A stretch of DNA of 64,000 bases, taken from Pelagibius sp028280305. GTDB taxonomy: Bacteria > Pseudomonadota > Alphaproteobacteria > Kiloniellales > Kiloniellaceae. The position numbers were made by a program, and so were the translations under genes. Under the pieces are notes generated by a model. That model was not told the origin of the DNA, did not search any database, and saw only the letters and a program-made list of their open reading frames with translations. The stretch lies in NCBI RefSeq assembly GCF_965233615.1, contig NZ_OZ247495.1; one strand, written 5' to 3'. Positions 8,903-17,717 of the stretch are shown here, piece after piece; the stretch's first letter is position 1; each line of letters starts with the position of its first letter.

Positions 8903-10021
8903 TCACACCCTCATCGGCATCAGCACATAAAGCGCGCTGGGATCGGCCACTTCGCGGACGATGGTCGGCGAAGCGGGGTCGGCCATGGTGAACTGCGCCG
9001 CGTCGCCTTCGATCTGCTGAGCGATATCCAGGAGATAGCGGGAATTGAAGCCTATTTCGATTCCCGAGCCATCGTAGTCGATTTCCAGTTCCTCGACCGC
9101 GGTGCCGTTTTCCGGGCTGTTGGCGGAAAGCGTCAGGGCGCCCTTGTCGACGGCCATCTTCACCGCACGGCTCTTCTCGGTGGAAATGGTCGAAACCCGG
9201 TCCACCGCGTCGGCGAAGGTCTTGCAGTCGACCTCCAGCACCTTGTCGTTGCCCGCGGGGATCACCCGCTCGTAGTCCGGGAAGGTGCCGTCGATCAGCT
9301 TGGAGGTCAGCACCGTCGAGGCGAAGGCGAAGCGGATCTTGGTCTCCGAGAGAGCGATCTCGACGGGATCGTCGATCCCCTCGACCAGGCGCCGCAGCTC
9401 GCCCACCGTCTTGCGGGGCACGATGACGCCCGGCATGTCCTTGGCCGCATCCGGCAGGGGCATCTCGACCCGCGCTAGGCGATGGCCGTCGGTGGCCACG
9501 GCGCGCAGCACCGAAAGCTCGTTGCTCGCCGCGGCATGCAGGAAGATGCCGTTGAGATAGTAACGGGTTTCCTCCGTGGAGATGGCAAAGCGCGTGCGGT
9601 CGATCAGGGTTTTCAGTTCGCTCGCCTGCAAGGTGAATCCCTGCGGCAGGTCTTCGCCCGACGTCGCCGGGAAATCCTCCTTGGGCAGGGTCGCCAGGGT
9701 GAACACGGAACGGCCGGCCTGCAGCGTCAGGCGCGAGTCGTCGCCGCCGGCTTCAATCGATACCTGGGCGCCCTCGGGCAGCTTGCGGACGATATCGTAG
9801 AGCGTATGGGCCGGTGCCGTGGTGGCGCCCGGCTGGGCAACCTCGGCACCCAGCTTGTCGATCACGGTGAGGTCCATGTCGGTAGCGGTCAGCGATAACG
9901 CATCCCCCTCCGCCTCAATCAGAACGTTGGAGAGGATGGGAATGGTGTTGCGGCGCTCGACAACGCTTTGAACATGGGTCAAAGACTTGAGGAGCGCGGC
10001 GCGTTCAATGGTCAGCTTCAT
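8903..10021 (-). CDS. dnaN: DNA polymerase III beta subunit (sliding clamp)
   Basis: The ring-shaped clamp that tethers DNA polymerase III and other repair proteins to DNA. 372 residues, normal for the family, with three repeated clamp domains; recognisable stretches are MKLTIERAALLKSL at the start, EETRYYLNGIFLH in the middle, and the C-terminal YVLMPMRV that helps form the client-binding pocket. It lies 354 bp downstream of dnaA in the same direction, so it may have its own promoter as well as read-through from dnaA. Confidence 0.98.
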   Translation of the reverse strand: MKLTIERAALLKSLTHVQSVVERRNTIPILSNVLIEAEGDALSLTATDMDLTVIDKLGAEVAQPGATTAPAHTLYDIVRKLPEGAQVSIEAGGDDSRLTLQAGRSVFTLATLPKEDFPATSGEDLPQGFTLQASELKTLIDRTRFAISTEETRYYLNGIFLHAAASNELSVLRAVATDGHRLARVEMPLPDAAKDMPGVIVPRKTVGELRRLVEGIDDPVEIALSETKIRFAFASTVLTSKLIDGTFPDYERVIPAGNDKVLEVDCKTFADAVDRVSTISTEKSRAVKMAVDKGALTLSANSPENGTAVEELEIDYDGSGIEIGFNSRYLLDIAQQIEGDAAQFTMADPASPTIVREVADPSALYVLMPMRV

Positions 10022-10375
10022 GACGGTGTGCGAGGCCTTCGGGCGTTGGTGGTGATCATAAATCTCGGTGCTTCTTCCAGATGCTTTTCAGCCTTTGATG
10101 CGGAGCCCTGGGATCGAAGCTCGCGCGGCCCCAATCCCCTGTCCTGCGCCAGCTCTCGACAGGGAAAATCGGGCCCATCAGCACCGCCTGCGAAGGTGCC
10201 GAAACGCATCCCCGCAGCGCGGTTGCGAAGTATAGCATGGAAGCCCGGAAACGTAAGCTTTAAGCGCAGTTGGCCGGTCTCGGGCACCCCGTCCGCCGGG
10301 ACCGGCGAAGGTGACCGCTAAGCGACTCTTTTGGCTGGCTTTTCCGCCCCTGAAAGGGCCTGCCAGCCGGGCCCG
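10022..10375 (-). other. dnaA-dnaN intergenic region
   Basis: 354 bp without a convincing gene. Short open frames here have poor codon use and no ribosome binding site. Just after the dnaA stop (10376) there is an imperfect inverted repeat with arms GCCAGCC and GGCTGGC around a CCCTTTCAGGGG core (about 10330-10370); it lacks a clear U-tract, so I call it only a possible terminator or processing hairpin. The dnaN promoter is presumably here but I cannot place it. I found no perfect DnaA box. Confidence 0.5.
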
Positions 10376-11863
10376 TCAGGCCTCCAGCATGCGCCGCAGC
10401 AATTCGACGTCCTCGGCGAAGCCGGAATCGGTTGCTTTCAGCTCCTCGACCTTGCGCACCGCGTGCATCACGGTGGTGTGGTCGCGGCCCCCGAACTTAC
10501 GGCCGATTTCCGGCAGGGAGCGGGAGGTCAACTGCTTCGACAGATACATGGCGACCTGCCGGGGCCGGGCCACCGCCCGGGCGCGGCGCGCCGAGTGCAT
10601 GTCGGCAACGCGCACGTTGAAGTGGGCCGAGACCCGCTTCTGAATCTCTTCGATGGTCACCCGCCGGTCGTTGGCGCGCAGCAGGTCGTGCAGCACCTCC
10701 TGGGTGTTCTCCAGAGTGATCGGCCGGCCCACCAGCGTGCCATGGGCGACGATGCGGTTCAGCGCGCCCTCAAGCTCCCGCACGTTGGAGGTAATCTTGT
10801 GCGCCAGGAACTCCAGCACCTTGATCGGAATGTCGATCGACGCCTGCTCGGCGCGCGCTTGCAGGATGCCGAGACGCAACTCGTAGGTCGTCGGGTGGAT
10901 ATCGGCGACAAGCCCCCAGCCGAGACGCGAGCGCATACGCTCCTCAACGCCTTCAAGATCACTCGGACTCTTGTCGGCGGAGATCACCACCTGGCGGTTC
11001 TGATCGACCAGCGCATTGAAGGTATGGAAGAACTCTTCCTGCGTTGCTTCACGGCCGCCGATGAACTGCACATCGTCGATCATCAACACGTCGACGGAAC
11101 GGAACTGTTCCTTGAACGCCATCGTGTCTTTCGTTCGCAGCGCACGCACGAACTGGTACATGAACTTCTCGGCAGAGAGATAGATGATGCGACGTTCGGG
11201 AGACTGCTTCTTGATGTGCAGACCGATCGCGTGCATCAGGTGAGTCTTGCCGAGACCGACACCACCATAGAGGAACAACGGATTGAACGGCGCCGTCGGC
11301 GCCTCTGCAATGCGTCGTGCGGCAGCATAGGCAAGCTCGTTCGGCTTGCCGACAACGAAGTTTTCAAACGTCAGACGTGGATCCAAGGAAGCAGAGATCC
11401 TTTCGCGCGCGGCAGCAGCAGAGTCGCTGTCGTGTGACTTTACCGCTGCGGATTTAACAGCATTATGCGCGACCTTTGACGCCAAAGCACCTGCTGCTTT
11501 GCCGGCGGTAACGCCGCTGTCTTCATCATCGTGCTGCGTCGTCGTCGAAGCACCGAGAAGCGCGTCGCCTGCACCGGGTTTCGGCGTAGGCCGCGCCGGC
11601 GGCTGCACAACGATTTCGATTCCGGCGATGGAGGGATCTTCTTCCGACCACAACGCATCAAGTCGCGCAGCGTAATTGCTCGCAACCCAATCGCGCATGA
11701 AACGCGTCGGCACAGCCAAACGAAGTTTGCCGTTACGTGCGCCGGCCAGTGTCAAAGGAGTCAACCAGGAACGGTATGCCGCTTCACCCACCTCGGCACG
11801 CAAGCGTCCGCGAACGCGCGACCATTGTTCAATGACAGTTGCTTCGCCGTCACCAGAACTCAT
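10376..11863 (-). CDS. dnaA: Chromosomal replication initiator DnaA
   Basis: The AAA+ initiator that binds DnaA boxes and melts the origin. 495 residues: N-terminal domain I (about 1-90, WSRVRGRLRAEVGEAAYRSW), a low-complexity linker (about 100-165), AAA+ domain with Walker A GGVGLGKTHLM and Walker B VLMIDDVQFIGG, and the C-terminal helix-turn-helix DNA-binding domain with the DnaA signature GGRDHTTVMHAVRKVE. The gene heads the dnaA-dnaN-recF-gyrB cluster. Two GANTC (CcrM methylation) sites lie upstream, at about 11902 and 12291; in Caulobacter such a site tunes dnaA transcription. That role here is inference. Confidence 0.98.
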   Translation of the reverse strand: MSSGDGEATVIEQWSRVRGRLRAEVGEAAYRSWLTPLTLAGARNGKLRLAVPTRFMRDWVASNYAARLDALWSEEDPSIAGIEIVVQPPARPTPKPGAGDALLGASTTTQHDDEDSGVTAGKAAGALASKVAHNAVKSAAVKSHDSDSAAAARERISASLDPRLTFENFVVGKPNELAYAAARRIAEAPTAPFNPLFLYGGVGLGKTHLMHAIGLHIKKQSPERRIIYLSAEKFMYQFVRALRTKDTMAFKEQFRSVDVLMIDDVQFIGGREATQEEFFHTFNALVDQNRQVVISADKSPSDLEGVEERMRSRLGWGLVADIHPTTYELRLGILQARAEQASIDIPIKVLEFLAHKITSNVRELEGALNRIVAHGTLVGRPITLENTQEVLHDLLRANDRRVTIEEIQKRVSAHFNVRVADMHSARRARAVARPRQVAMYLSKQLTSRSLPEIGRKFGGRDHTTVMHAVRKVEELKATDSGFAEDVELLRRMLEA

Positions 11864-12357
11864 CTACCTCTTCCCCCCAACAGCATGGTGCTCAGCAAAC
11901 AGGATTCAGCGACACACTGGACCGAGAGGTAATTCGGCGCGGCAGCACAAGCATCGTCCATAACGTGGTCAGCAACCTCGTTTGCTTTTAGTAGTTCAAG
12001 GTATCGGCTTGGAAGCGGCCCCAAGAGCCAGGCGGGTCGAGAAAAAACAATCTGCTTTCAGAGAAGCGCACACCCTTACCGCACCTGCAGTTTTCTCAAT
12101 AATTGGTTTTGGGAATTACTTGCTAGGCGCGAATTATTACTTTGCTTTTTCCTAAATTTTCTTACTCAGAACCCCCAAGCGCGATACAGTTAATGTACGC
12201 GCAAAGACTTCGGGTGACAAGCGGATCGAATGGAGAACGACACTTTTTTTACAGGCAAGGCGCATCTGCAACACTGCGCGGGATGCGCCGCGGAATCAAA
12301 AGATGCGGCAAACACGCGGAACGCAAAAACAAAAACCGGACTCCGCAAACACGAAAA
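11864..12357. other. dnaA upstream region, AT-rich
   Basis: About 500 bp between rpsT and dnaA. The centre (about 12060-12180) is markedly AT-rich, with runs such as AATAATTGG, GAATTATTACTTTG and CCTAAATTTTC, in contrast to the GC-rich surroundings. It must contain the dnaA promoter. It holds two GANTC sites but no perfect TTATNCACA DnaA box on either strand, so I do not call it oriC. Confidence 0.5.
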
Positions 12358-12397
12358 CCGCGCCCTCATATTCTGAAGGCGCGGCCTTGTTTTTTGT
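12358..12397. terminator. Bidirectional intrinsic terminator downstream of rpsT
   Basis: A 7-bp perfect stem, CCGCGCC (12358-12364) with GGCGCGG (12378-12384). On the plus strand it is followed by CCTTGTTTTTTG; on the minus strand (the rpsT direction) by TTTTCGTGTTT. A second small hairpin, CCCGGA-CTTT-TCCGGG, lies at 12399-12414, between it and the rpsT stop. Confidence 0.75.
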
Positions 12398-12425
12398 TCC
12401 CGGACTTTTCCGGGAGTGCGGCGGT

Positions 12426-12689
12426 TCAGCCGATCGCTTTGACGCGCGCGGAGAGACGCGACAGCTTGCGGGCGACGGTGTTCTTGTGCAGCACGCCGCC
12501 GCGAACGCCGCGATGCATTTCCGGCTGCGCCGCGCGCAGCGCCGTCTGGGCCGCGTCTTTGTCGCCGCTGGAAATCGCCAGCTCCACAGCCTTCACAAAG
12601 GTGCGGATGCGGCTGACCCGCCGGCGGTTGATTTCCGTCCGGCGGCCGTTACGGCGGATACGCTTCTTGGCCGACTTATGATGTGCCAT
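12426..12689 (-). CDS. rpsT: 30S ribosomal protein S20
   Basis: A small basic 16S rRNA-binding protein of the 30S subunit. 87 residues, normal length, with the typical start MAHHKSAKKRIRRN and helical Arg/Lys-rich body, including LHKNTVARKLSRLSARVK near the end. Its position directly upstream of dnaA is conserved in alphaproteobacteria. It has its own predicted promoter (12870-12898) and a good terminator (12358-12397), so it is probably a single-gene unit with a leader of about 175 nt. Confidence 0.98.
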   Translation of the reverse strand: MAHHKSAKKRIRRNGRRTEINRRRVSRIRTFVKAVELAISSGDKDAAQTALRAAQPEMHRGVRGGVLHKNTVARKLSRLSARVKAIG

Positions 12690-12869
12690 GGCTTTGTATT
12701 ACGTTCTCAGTCTGCCTGTGTAACCGGGCTGGAAGAGCCGCATAGCTTGCAGCGGGCTTCGGCAGCGGGATCACACCGGGTTCATATGGTTAGCGCCCCT
12801 TTCGAAGCTCAGCCACCCTGGCTCGACACCTGAGTGCGTGCTTCTGGTCCGGGACACCGGGAAGGCGGG

Positions 12870-12898
12870 GTTATAGACCCCCGCCCCGGCCTCGTCAA
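12870..12898 (-). promoter_or_regulatory. Predicted sigma-70 promoter of rpsT
   Basis: On the minus strand TTGACG (12898-12893) is followed after exactly 17 bases by TATAAC (12875-12870), both near consensus. The G-rich spacer and the C-run after the -10 form a small inverted repeat. The predicted start near 12863 gives a leader of about 175 nt before rpsT. Confidence 0.6.
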
Positions 12899-12929
12899 GC
12901 CGCATCAGCGGGCTATTTTCCAGCAAAAA

Positions 12930-13706
12930 TCAGCGGTTTTTCCAGGCCGGCGCCCGCTTCTCCGCGAAGGCCGCCATGCCCTCTTTCTGGTCGTCCAGGG
13001 CAAAGGTGGCGTGAAACAGGCGGCGCTCGAATCTCACGCCCTCGGCCAGGGTCGTCTCATAGGCGCGGTTGACGGCCTCCTTGGCCATCAGCACCACGGG
13101 CTGGGACAGCCCGGCAATCTTGCGCGCGGTCTTCATTGCCTCTTCCTGCAGCTCGGCCGCCGGCACCACCCGGGCGACCAGCCCGGCCCGCTCGGCCTCT
13201 TCGGCATCCATCATGCGACCGGTCAGGCAGAGTTCCATTGCCTTCGACTTGCCGACGAAACGGGTCAGGCGCTGGGTGCCGCCGGAGCCGGGAATGGTGC
13301 CGATGGTAATCTCCGGCTGGCCGAACTTCGCCGTGTCGGCGGCAAGAATGAAGTCGCACATCATGGCAATCTCGCAACCGCCGCCCAGCGCATAACCGGC
13401 CACCGCGGCGATCACCGGCTTGCGGGTCTGGGACAGACGCTCCCAGCCCTTTGTGATGAAGTCCTCGCCGTAGGCTTCCTGAAAGGTCTTGTCCTTCATC
13501 TCCTTGATGTCGGCGCCGGCGGCGAACGCCTTCTCCGATCCGGTCACCAGGATGCAGCCGATTGAGTCGTCGCTTTCCAGATCGTCCAGAGCGGCGCCGA
13601 GATCGTCGATCAACGCCGCGCAAAGCGCGTTCAGGGCCTTGGGCCTGTTGAGGGTGATCACCCCGACGCCGTCTTGCTTCTCAAGGATGATGTTCTCGTA
13701 GGTCAT
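12930..13706 (-). CDS. Enoyl-CoA hydratase (crotonase family)
   Basis: Adds water across trans-2-enoyl-CoA in fatty-acid beta-oxidation, forming L-3-hydroxyacyl-CoA. 258 residues, normal for a single-domain crotonase. Visible marks are the oxyanion-hole segments AFAAGADIKEM and AGYALGGGCEIAMMCD, and the two catalytic glutamates (in GGCE and in GQPEITIGTIPGSGG). The sequence resembles short-chain FadB1x/PaaF/EchA-type enzymes. ATG 13706 is chosen because AAAGGA precedes it. It shares its direction with the secreted protein and mutM upstream, but a tandem repeat separates them, so an operon is uncertain. Confidence 0.92.
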   Translation of the reverse strand: MTYENIILEKQDGVGVITLNRPKALNALCAALIDDLGAALDDLESDDSIGCILVTGSEKAFAAGADIKEMKDKTFQEAYGEDFITKGWERLSQTRKPVIAAVAGYALGGGCEIAMMCDFILAADTAKFGQPEITIGTIPGSGGTQRLTRFVGKSKAMELCLTGRMMDAEEAERAGLVARVVPAAELQEEAMKTARKIAGLSQPVVLMAKEAVNRAYETTLAEGVRFERRLFHATFALDDQKEGMAAFAEKRAPAWKNR

Positions 13707-13751
13707 CGGCCTCGGTCCTTTCGTGAGGGAGCCGCGGAGCGGCCGCGGCAT

Positions 13752-13790
13752 ATCGGTTGTTGGGATCGGTTACTGGGATCGGTTATTGGG
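13752..13790. repeat. Tandem repeat, 3 x 13 bp
   Basis: Three consecutive copies of ATCGGTTNNTGGG differing only at the two N positions. The array begins inside the last codons and stop of the secreted-protein gene and runs into the spacer before the hydratase gene. Confidence 0.85.
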
Positions 13791-14178
13791 GAAAGAGGCG
13801 GAACTGTACGGTCACCAGGCCGGCGGCCTCGGTCAGGGTCAGCTCCAGGCGCTCGCCCTCTCTCAGGTAGCCGCCGCTCCGGTCACGCTGCCAGCCCAAC
13901 TGGGGCAGGGTGGTGTCATAAAAAGAAGCAACCGCACCGGGGGCAACCGCACCGGCGGCATAAGCCTCGACGATGCGCCCGCCCGGCTTGTCGAAAATCA
14001 GTCCCCTGTCCGGCATCTCCGCGAGGCCCGGCATCAGCGGCAGATCGGCGACGCCGCCGACAAAACCGTCGGAATCCTGGGCGCCAGAATCTTGGGCGCC
14101 AGCGGGCAAGCCCAAGCCGATCCAGAGTAAGGCGGCGAACAAAACGGCAAAGCGGCGGGAGCACCTGAAACTGACCAT
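13783..14178 (-). CDS. Small secreted protein of unknown function
   Basis: 131 residues. A clear Sec signal peptide (RRFAVLFAALLWIGLGLPAGA, cut after AGA) predicts export to the periplasm. The mature part begins with a duplicated GAQDS and has the pattern FDKPGGRIVEAYAAG, then FYDTTLPQLGWQ, REGERLELT and VQFRLFP, suggesting a small alpha/beta fold. I recognise a conserved alphaproteobacterial hypothetical but no named family. The start is ATG 14178; longer frames run into mutM. It sits between mutM and the hydratase gene on the same strand. Confidence 0.7.
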   Translation of the reverse strand: MVSFRCSRRFAVLFAALLWIGLGLPAGAQDSGAQDSDGFVGGVADLPLMPGLAEMPDRGLIFDKPGGRIVEAYAAGAVAPGAVASFYDTTLPQLGWQRDRSGGYLREGERLELTLTEAAGLVTVQFRLFPQ

Positions 14179-14242
14179 GCGGTTGTCTACCCCAGCGCCC
14201 GCGGCGGGCGCAATAGCCCCGGCGTCCGGACCCTTCATCATT

Positions 14243-15097
14243 TCAACGCTGACGGCGAGGGCAGAAAAAGGTCGAGCGGCCGCTCTGCACCAGCCGGGCA
14301 ACGCCGCCGGAGGTGGCAGGATCGCAGTCGCAGCCCGGACAACCTTCACCCTCGCGGCCATAGACGGCCCATTCATGTTGAAAGTATCCCAGCTCGCCGT
14401 CGGCCTGCACGTAATCGCGCAGCGAGGACCCGCCGGCCTCGATCGCACGGGTCAGAACCTGCCGCACCGCGCCCGCCAGACGCTCGGCCCGGCCGCCCTG
14501 CACCGTATAGGCCTGGCGGCGCGGCGACAGCCCGGCCAGGAACAACGCCTCGCAGACATATATATTGCCGAGGCCGGCGACCACCCGCTGGTCCAGCAGG
14601 GCCGCCTTGATGGGCGACCGCTTTCCTTTCAATGCCGCAGCGAGAGCCGGGCCATTGAAATCGTTGCCCAGCGGCTCGGGACCCAGGTCCTTCAACAGCG
14701 GATGGCTGTCCGCAGCCGAGTCGGCAAAGAGGTCCATGACGCCGAAGCGGCGGGCGTCGTTGAAGCGCACCTCGGTCCCCTGATCCGTGGTGAAGACGAC
14801 ATGGTCGTGGCGGTCCAGCGGTGCCGGCGGCTCTCTATCCGATGCCTCATGGATCATCATGCGTCCGGACATGCCGAGATGGCAGAGCAGCACCTGCCCG
14901 TCATCCAGATGCAGCAGCATGTATTTGGCGCGGCGGCGAATACGCTCCACCCTGCGCCCGGTCAGCCGCGCGGCGAAGTTCTCCGGAAAGGGAAAACGCA
15001 GATTAGGGCGGCGCTGCTGCACCTGGGCCAGGCGGCGGCCTTCCAGCCTGGGGCGCAGGCCGCGCACAACGGTTTCGACTTCCGGCAGTTCAGGCAT
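14243..15097 (-). CDS. mutM: Formamidopyrimidine-DNA glycosylase
   Basis: A base-excision repair enzyme removing 8-oxoguanine and formamidopyrimidines, with AP-lyase activity. 284 residues: MPELPEVE supplies the catalytic Pro2 and Glu3, Lys58 lies in RRAKYML, the H2TH region follows, and GRSTFF holds the Arg that binds the lesion strand. The C-terminal zinc finger is unusual: the first half is CPGCDC, the second CPRRQ instead of the usual CPxCQ, so the last ligand Cys is Arg and an extra Cys lies in the first half. The gene is divergent from ubiE. Confidence 0.95.
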   Translation of the reverse strand: MPELPEVETVVRGLRPRLEGRRLAQVQQRRPNLRFPFPENFAARLTGRRVERIRRRAKYMLLHLDDGQVLLCHLGMSGRMMIHEASDREPPAPLDRHDHVVFTTDQGTEVRFNDARRFGVMDLFADSAADSHPLLKDLGPEPLGNDFNGPALAAALKGKRSPIKAALLDQRVVAGLGNIYVCEALFLAGLSPRRQAYTVQGGRAERLAGAVRQVLTRAIEAGGSSLRDYVQADGELGYFQHEWAVYGREGEGCPGCDCDPATSGGVARLVQSGRSTFFCPRRQR

Positions 15098-15200
15098 CGG
15101 GCAAAAAATTATCCAGAAACGAGGCCAAGAAAGAGAACTGTGGCGAATTGCCCCTTAACGGGGCGCAGGGCCAGAGTAGCGCGGCGGCGTCCTGCGCGCT

Positions 15201-16037
15201 ATGGTCCGCGCGATGAACAGCAGCCCCGATTCCGACAAACACCATTACGACAACCTCCGTGGCGGCGGTGAAAACGCCGGGCGGACGCATTTCGGCTTTC
15301 GCGATGTCGCGGAGGATGAAAAGGCGCCCCTGGTCCAGGGACTCTTTCAGTCCGTCGCCGGGCGCTACGATCTGATGAACGACCTGATGTCCGGCGGCAT
15401 CCATCGTCTCTGGAAGGCATCGATGATCGACTGGCTGGACCCGCGCCCCGGAATCCGGCTGCTCGACACCGCCGGCGGCACCGGTGACATCGCGCTCAGG
15501 GTGATGGAGCGGCTCGAAAAGCGGGATTCGGTTGCAGACAACGCCAGCAGGATCATGGTCTGCGACCTGACGCCGGGCATGCTGGCCGTCGGCCGCGACC
15601 GCGCGTTGGATCAAGGTGTCTTTAAAGGCATCGACTGGGTCTGCGGCGATGCGGAGCGGCTGCCGCTGCCGGACTCCTCCGTCACCGCCTATACCATTGC
15701 CTTCGGTCTGAGAAACGTCACCCATATAGAGCGCGCGCTCAGCGAGGCGCGCCGGGTCCTGAAACCGGGCGGACGGTTTCTCTGTCTGGAGTTCAGCCGC
15801 GTGGTGGTGCCGCTGTTTGCCGATCTCTACGACCGCTACTCCTTCAGCGTGCTGCCGGCCATGGGCGCGGCCATCGCCGGTGACCGTGAAGCCTATGTCT
15901 ATCTGGCTGAATCGATCCGCCGCTTTCCGCCGCAAGATGAACTGGCCGGCAAGATGTCCGCGGCCGGCCTGCAGCAGGTCCGCTACCGCAACCTATCCGG
16001 CGGGATCGCCGCCATCCATTCCGGCTGGCGGATCTAA
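15201..16037 (+). CDS. ubiE: Ubiquinone/menaquinone C-methyltransferase UbiE
   Basis: SAM-dependent C-methyltransferase of ubiquinone (and menaquinone) synthesis. 278 residues with motif I LLDTAGGTGDIALRV, motif II AERLPLPDSS, the UbiE-type segment AFGLRNVTHIERAL, and the C-terminal YRNLSGGIAAIHSGW. The N-terminal FQSVAGRYDLMNDLMS is a family signature. ATG 15213 is an alternative start. It is followed after 19 bp by ubiB, forming a ubiquinone operon on the plus strand, divergent from mutM. Confidence 0.96.
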   Translation: MVRAMNSSPDSDKHHYDNLRGGGENAGRTHFGFRDVAEDEKAPLVQGLFQSVAGRYDLMNDLMSGGIHRLWKASMIDWLDPRPGIRLLDTAGGTGDIALRVMERLEKRDSVADNASRIMVCDLTPGMLAVGRDRALDQGVFKGIDWVCGDAERLPLPDSSVTAYTIAFGLRNVTHIERALSEARRVLKPGGRFLCLEFSRVVVPLFADLYDRYSFSVLPAMGAAIAGDREAYVYLAESIRRFPPQDELAGKMSAAGLQQVRYRNLSGGIAAIHSGWRI

Positions 16038-16056
16038 GGCGGGTCTACTTCAAAAG

Positions 16057-17619
16057 ATGCTACGCACCCTTCGGTCTCTCCTGCGCTTTCAGCGCATCGT
16101 CCGCACTTTGGCCCGTCACGACGCTCTGGCGCCGCTGGAGGAAATTCAGATCGCCCCCGGGCTGGTGTGGATCGCCAGACGCTTTTCCCGCCGCCAGGCG
16201 GAGGGGCGGCCGGGCCAGAAGCTCGCCCGCGCCCTGGCCGAAATGGGGCCCAGCTTCATCAAACTCGGCCAGGCGCTGTCGACCCGCGCCGATCTGGTCG
16301 GCGAAAGGGTGGCCCAGGACCTCGCCGAGCTGCAGGACAGCCTGGCGCCCTTCGACGCGGAACTGGCCCGTGCCACCATTGAGGAAGAGCTTGGCCAGCC
16401 GCTGGGAGCGCTCTTTGTCAGCTTCGAAGACAAACCGATCTCCGCCGCCTCCATCGCTCAGGTCCATCTGGCAACGGTCAAGGCCGAGGGGCAGGAGCCC
16501 GAGAGCGGCGAGGGCCTGCCGGTCGCGGTGAAGGTGCTGCGCCCCGGCATTGAAAAGGCTTTCGAGCGCGACCTGGAGTTCTTTTATTGGGTAGCGGAAT
16601 GGGCGCTGAGGGCACAGCCCAAACTGCAGCGCTTCAAACCGCTCGATGTGGTCCAGGTCTTCGAGACCACGGTTCGTCTGGAGATGGATCTGCGCATGGA
16701 AGGGGCGGCGGCCTCGGAACTGGCGGAAAACTTCGACGGCGACGAAACCTATAGCGTACCGACGATCGACTGGCGGCGCTCGTCGCGGCGCGTGCTCACC
16801 ATGTCGCGGGTCAGCGGCATTCCCCTGGACGACCGCGAAGCCCTGCTCGCCGAAGGCCACGACCTGCAGGAGGTGCTGTCGAAAGCCGCCGGCATCTTCT
16901 TCAATCAGGTGTTCCGCGACGGCTTCTTTCATGGCGACCAGCATCCGGGAAACATGTTCGTCGACCGCGACGGCAACATTCTGGCGGTCGACTTCGGCAT
17001 CATGGGGCGCCTGGACTGGCGGACCCGCCGCAATCTCGCGGATATGCTGATCGCGACGCTGCAGGGCGATTACCATCGTCTGGCCCAGGTCTATATGGAG
17101 GCCGGTTATCTGCCGCAGCGCCACGCCCTGGACGTTTTCGCCCAGGCGCTGCGTTCGGTCTGCGAGCCGATCGCCGGGCGGCCGCTGAACGAAATCTCCT
17201 TCGCCAAGCTGCTGGCCCAGTTGCTGCGCCTCACCGAATCCTTCGAACTGCCGGTACAGCCGCAGTTGCTGCTGCTGCAGAAAAACATGCTGATGGCCGA
17301 GGGCGTCAGCCGCTCGCTCGATCCCTCCTTGAACATCTGGACCCTGGCGGAGCCCTTGATCGACGCCTGGATGCGCGAGAACCGCGGCCCCGAGGCGCGG
17401 CTGCGCGAAACCGTTGATGACGTGCTTCACACCCTGCGCCGCCTGCCCGCCCTGGCCGACAATCTGGACCGGGCAACGGAGGAGCTGGCGGCCGGGCGCA
17501 TCGGCCTGCATCCCGACACCCTCAGACGCATCTCCCAGCGCCAGGCCAGCGCCTTTGCCCGCTGGGCCCTGATCATCGCCGTCGGCGCCCTGGTTCTCGC
17601 TGCCGCCGCGGCCTTTTAG
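16057..17619 (+). CDS. ubiB: UbiB-family atypical kinase/ATPase
   Basis: A membrane-associated protein-kinase-like ATPase needed for ubiquinone biosynthesis; it probably acts on lipid access rather than phosphorylating proteins. 520 residues. Marks are the inhibitory KxGQ helix (PSFIKLGQALSTRADL), the Ala-rich loop AASIAQVHLA replacing the Gly-rich loop, VAVKVLRPG with the ATP Lys, HGDQHPGNMFV and the metal-binding DFG in VDFGIMGRLD. A hydrophobic C-terminal helix ends the protein, as in Escherichia coli UbiB. ATG 16057 is chosen, since sequence upstream is ubiE. Confidence 0.95.
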   Translation: MLRTLRSLLRFQRIVRTLARHDALAPLEEIQIAPGLVWIARRFSRRQAEGRPGQKLARALAEMGPSFIKLGQALSTRADLVGERVAQDLAELQDSLAPFDAELARATIEEELGQPLGALFVSFEDKPISAASIAQVHLATVKAEGQEPESGEGLPVAVKVLRPGIEKAFERDLEFFYWVAEWALRAQPKLQRFKPLDVVQVFETTVRLEMDLRMEGAAASELAENFDGDETYSVPTIDWRRSSRRVLTMSRVSGIPLDDREALLAEGHDLQEVLSKAAGIFFNQVFRDGFFHGDQHPGNMFVDRDGNILAVDFGIMGRLDWRTRRNLADMLIATLQGDYHRLAQVYMEAGYLPQRHALDVFAQALRSVCEPIAGRPLNEISFAKLLAQLLRLTESFELPVQPQLLLLQKNMLMAEGVSRSLDPSLNIWTLAEPLIDAWMRENRGPEARLRETVDDVLHTLRRLPALADNLDRATEELAAGRIGLHPDTLRRISQRQASAFARWALIIAVGALVLAAAAAF

Positions 17620-17717
17620 ACCTCCTTCTGCCCCTCATCTTGCCCCCGTCTTGCAAGGATGGGCGCGAAGGCCTACCTTATCTACAACACATCACCGTGA
17701 AATCTGGAATAACCGAC

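Noticed and set aside
11864..12425. Possible oriC upstream of dnaA
   Set aside because: AT-rich, but no perfect DnaA box was found on either strand; many alphaproteobacterial origins lie near hemE rather than dnaA.
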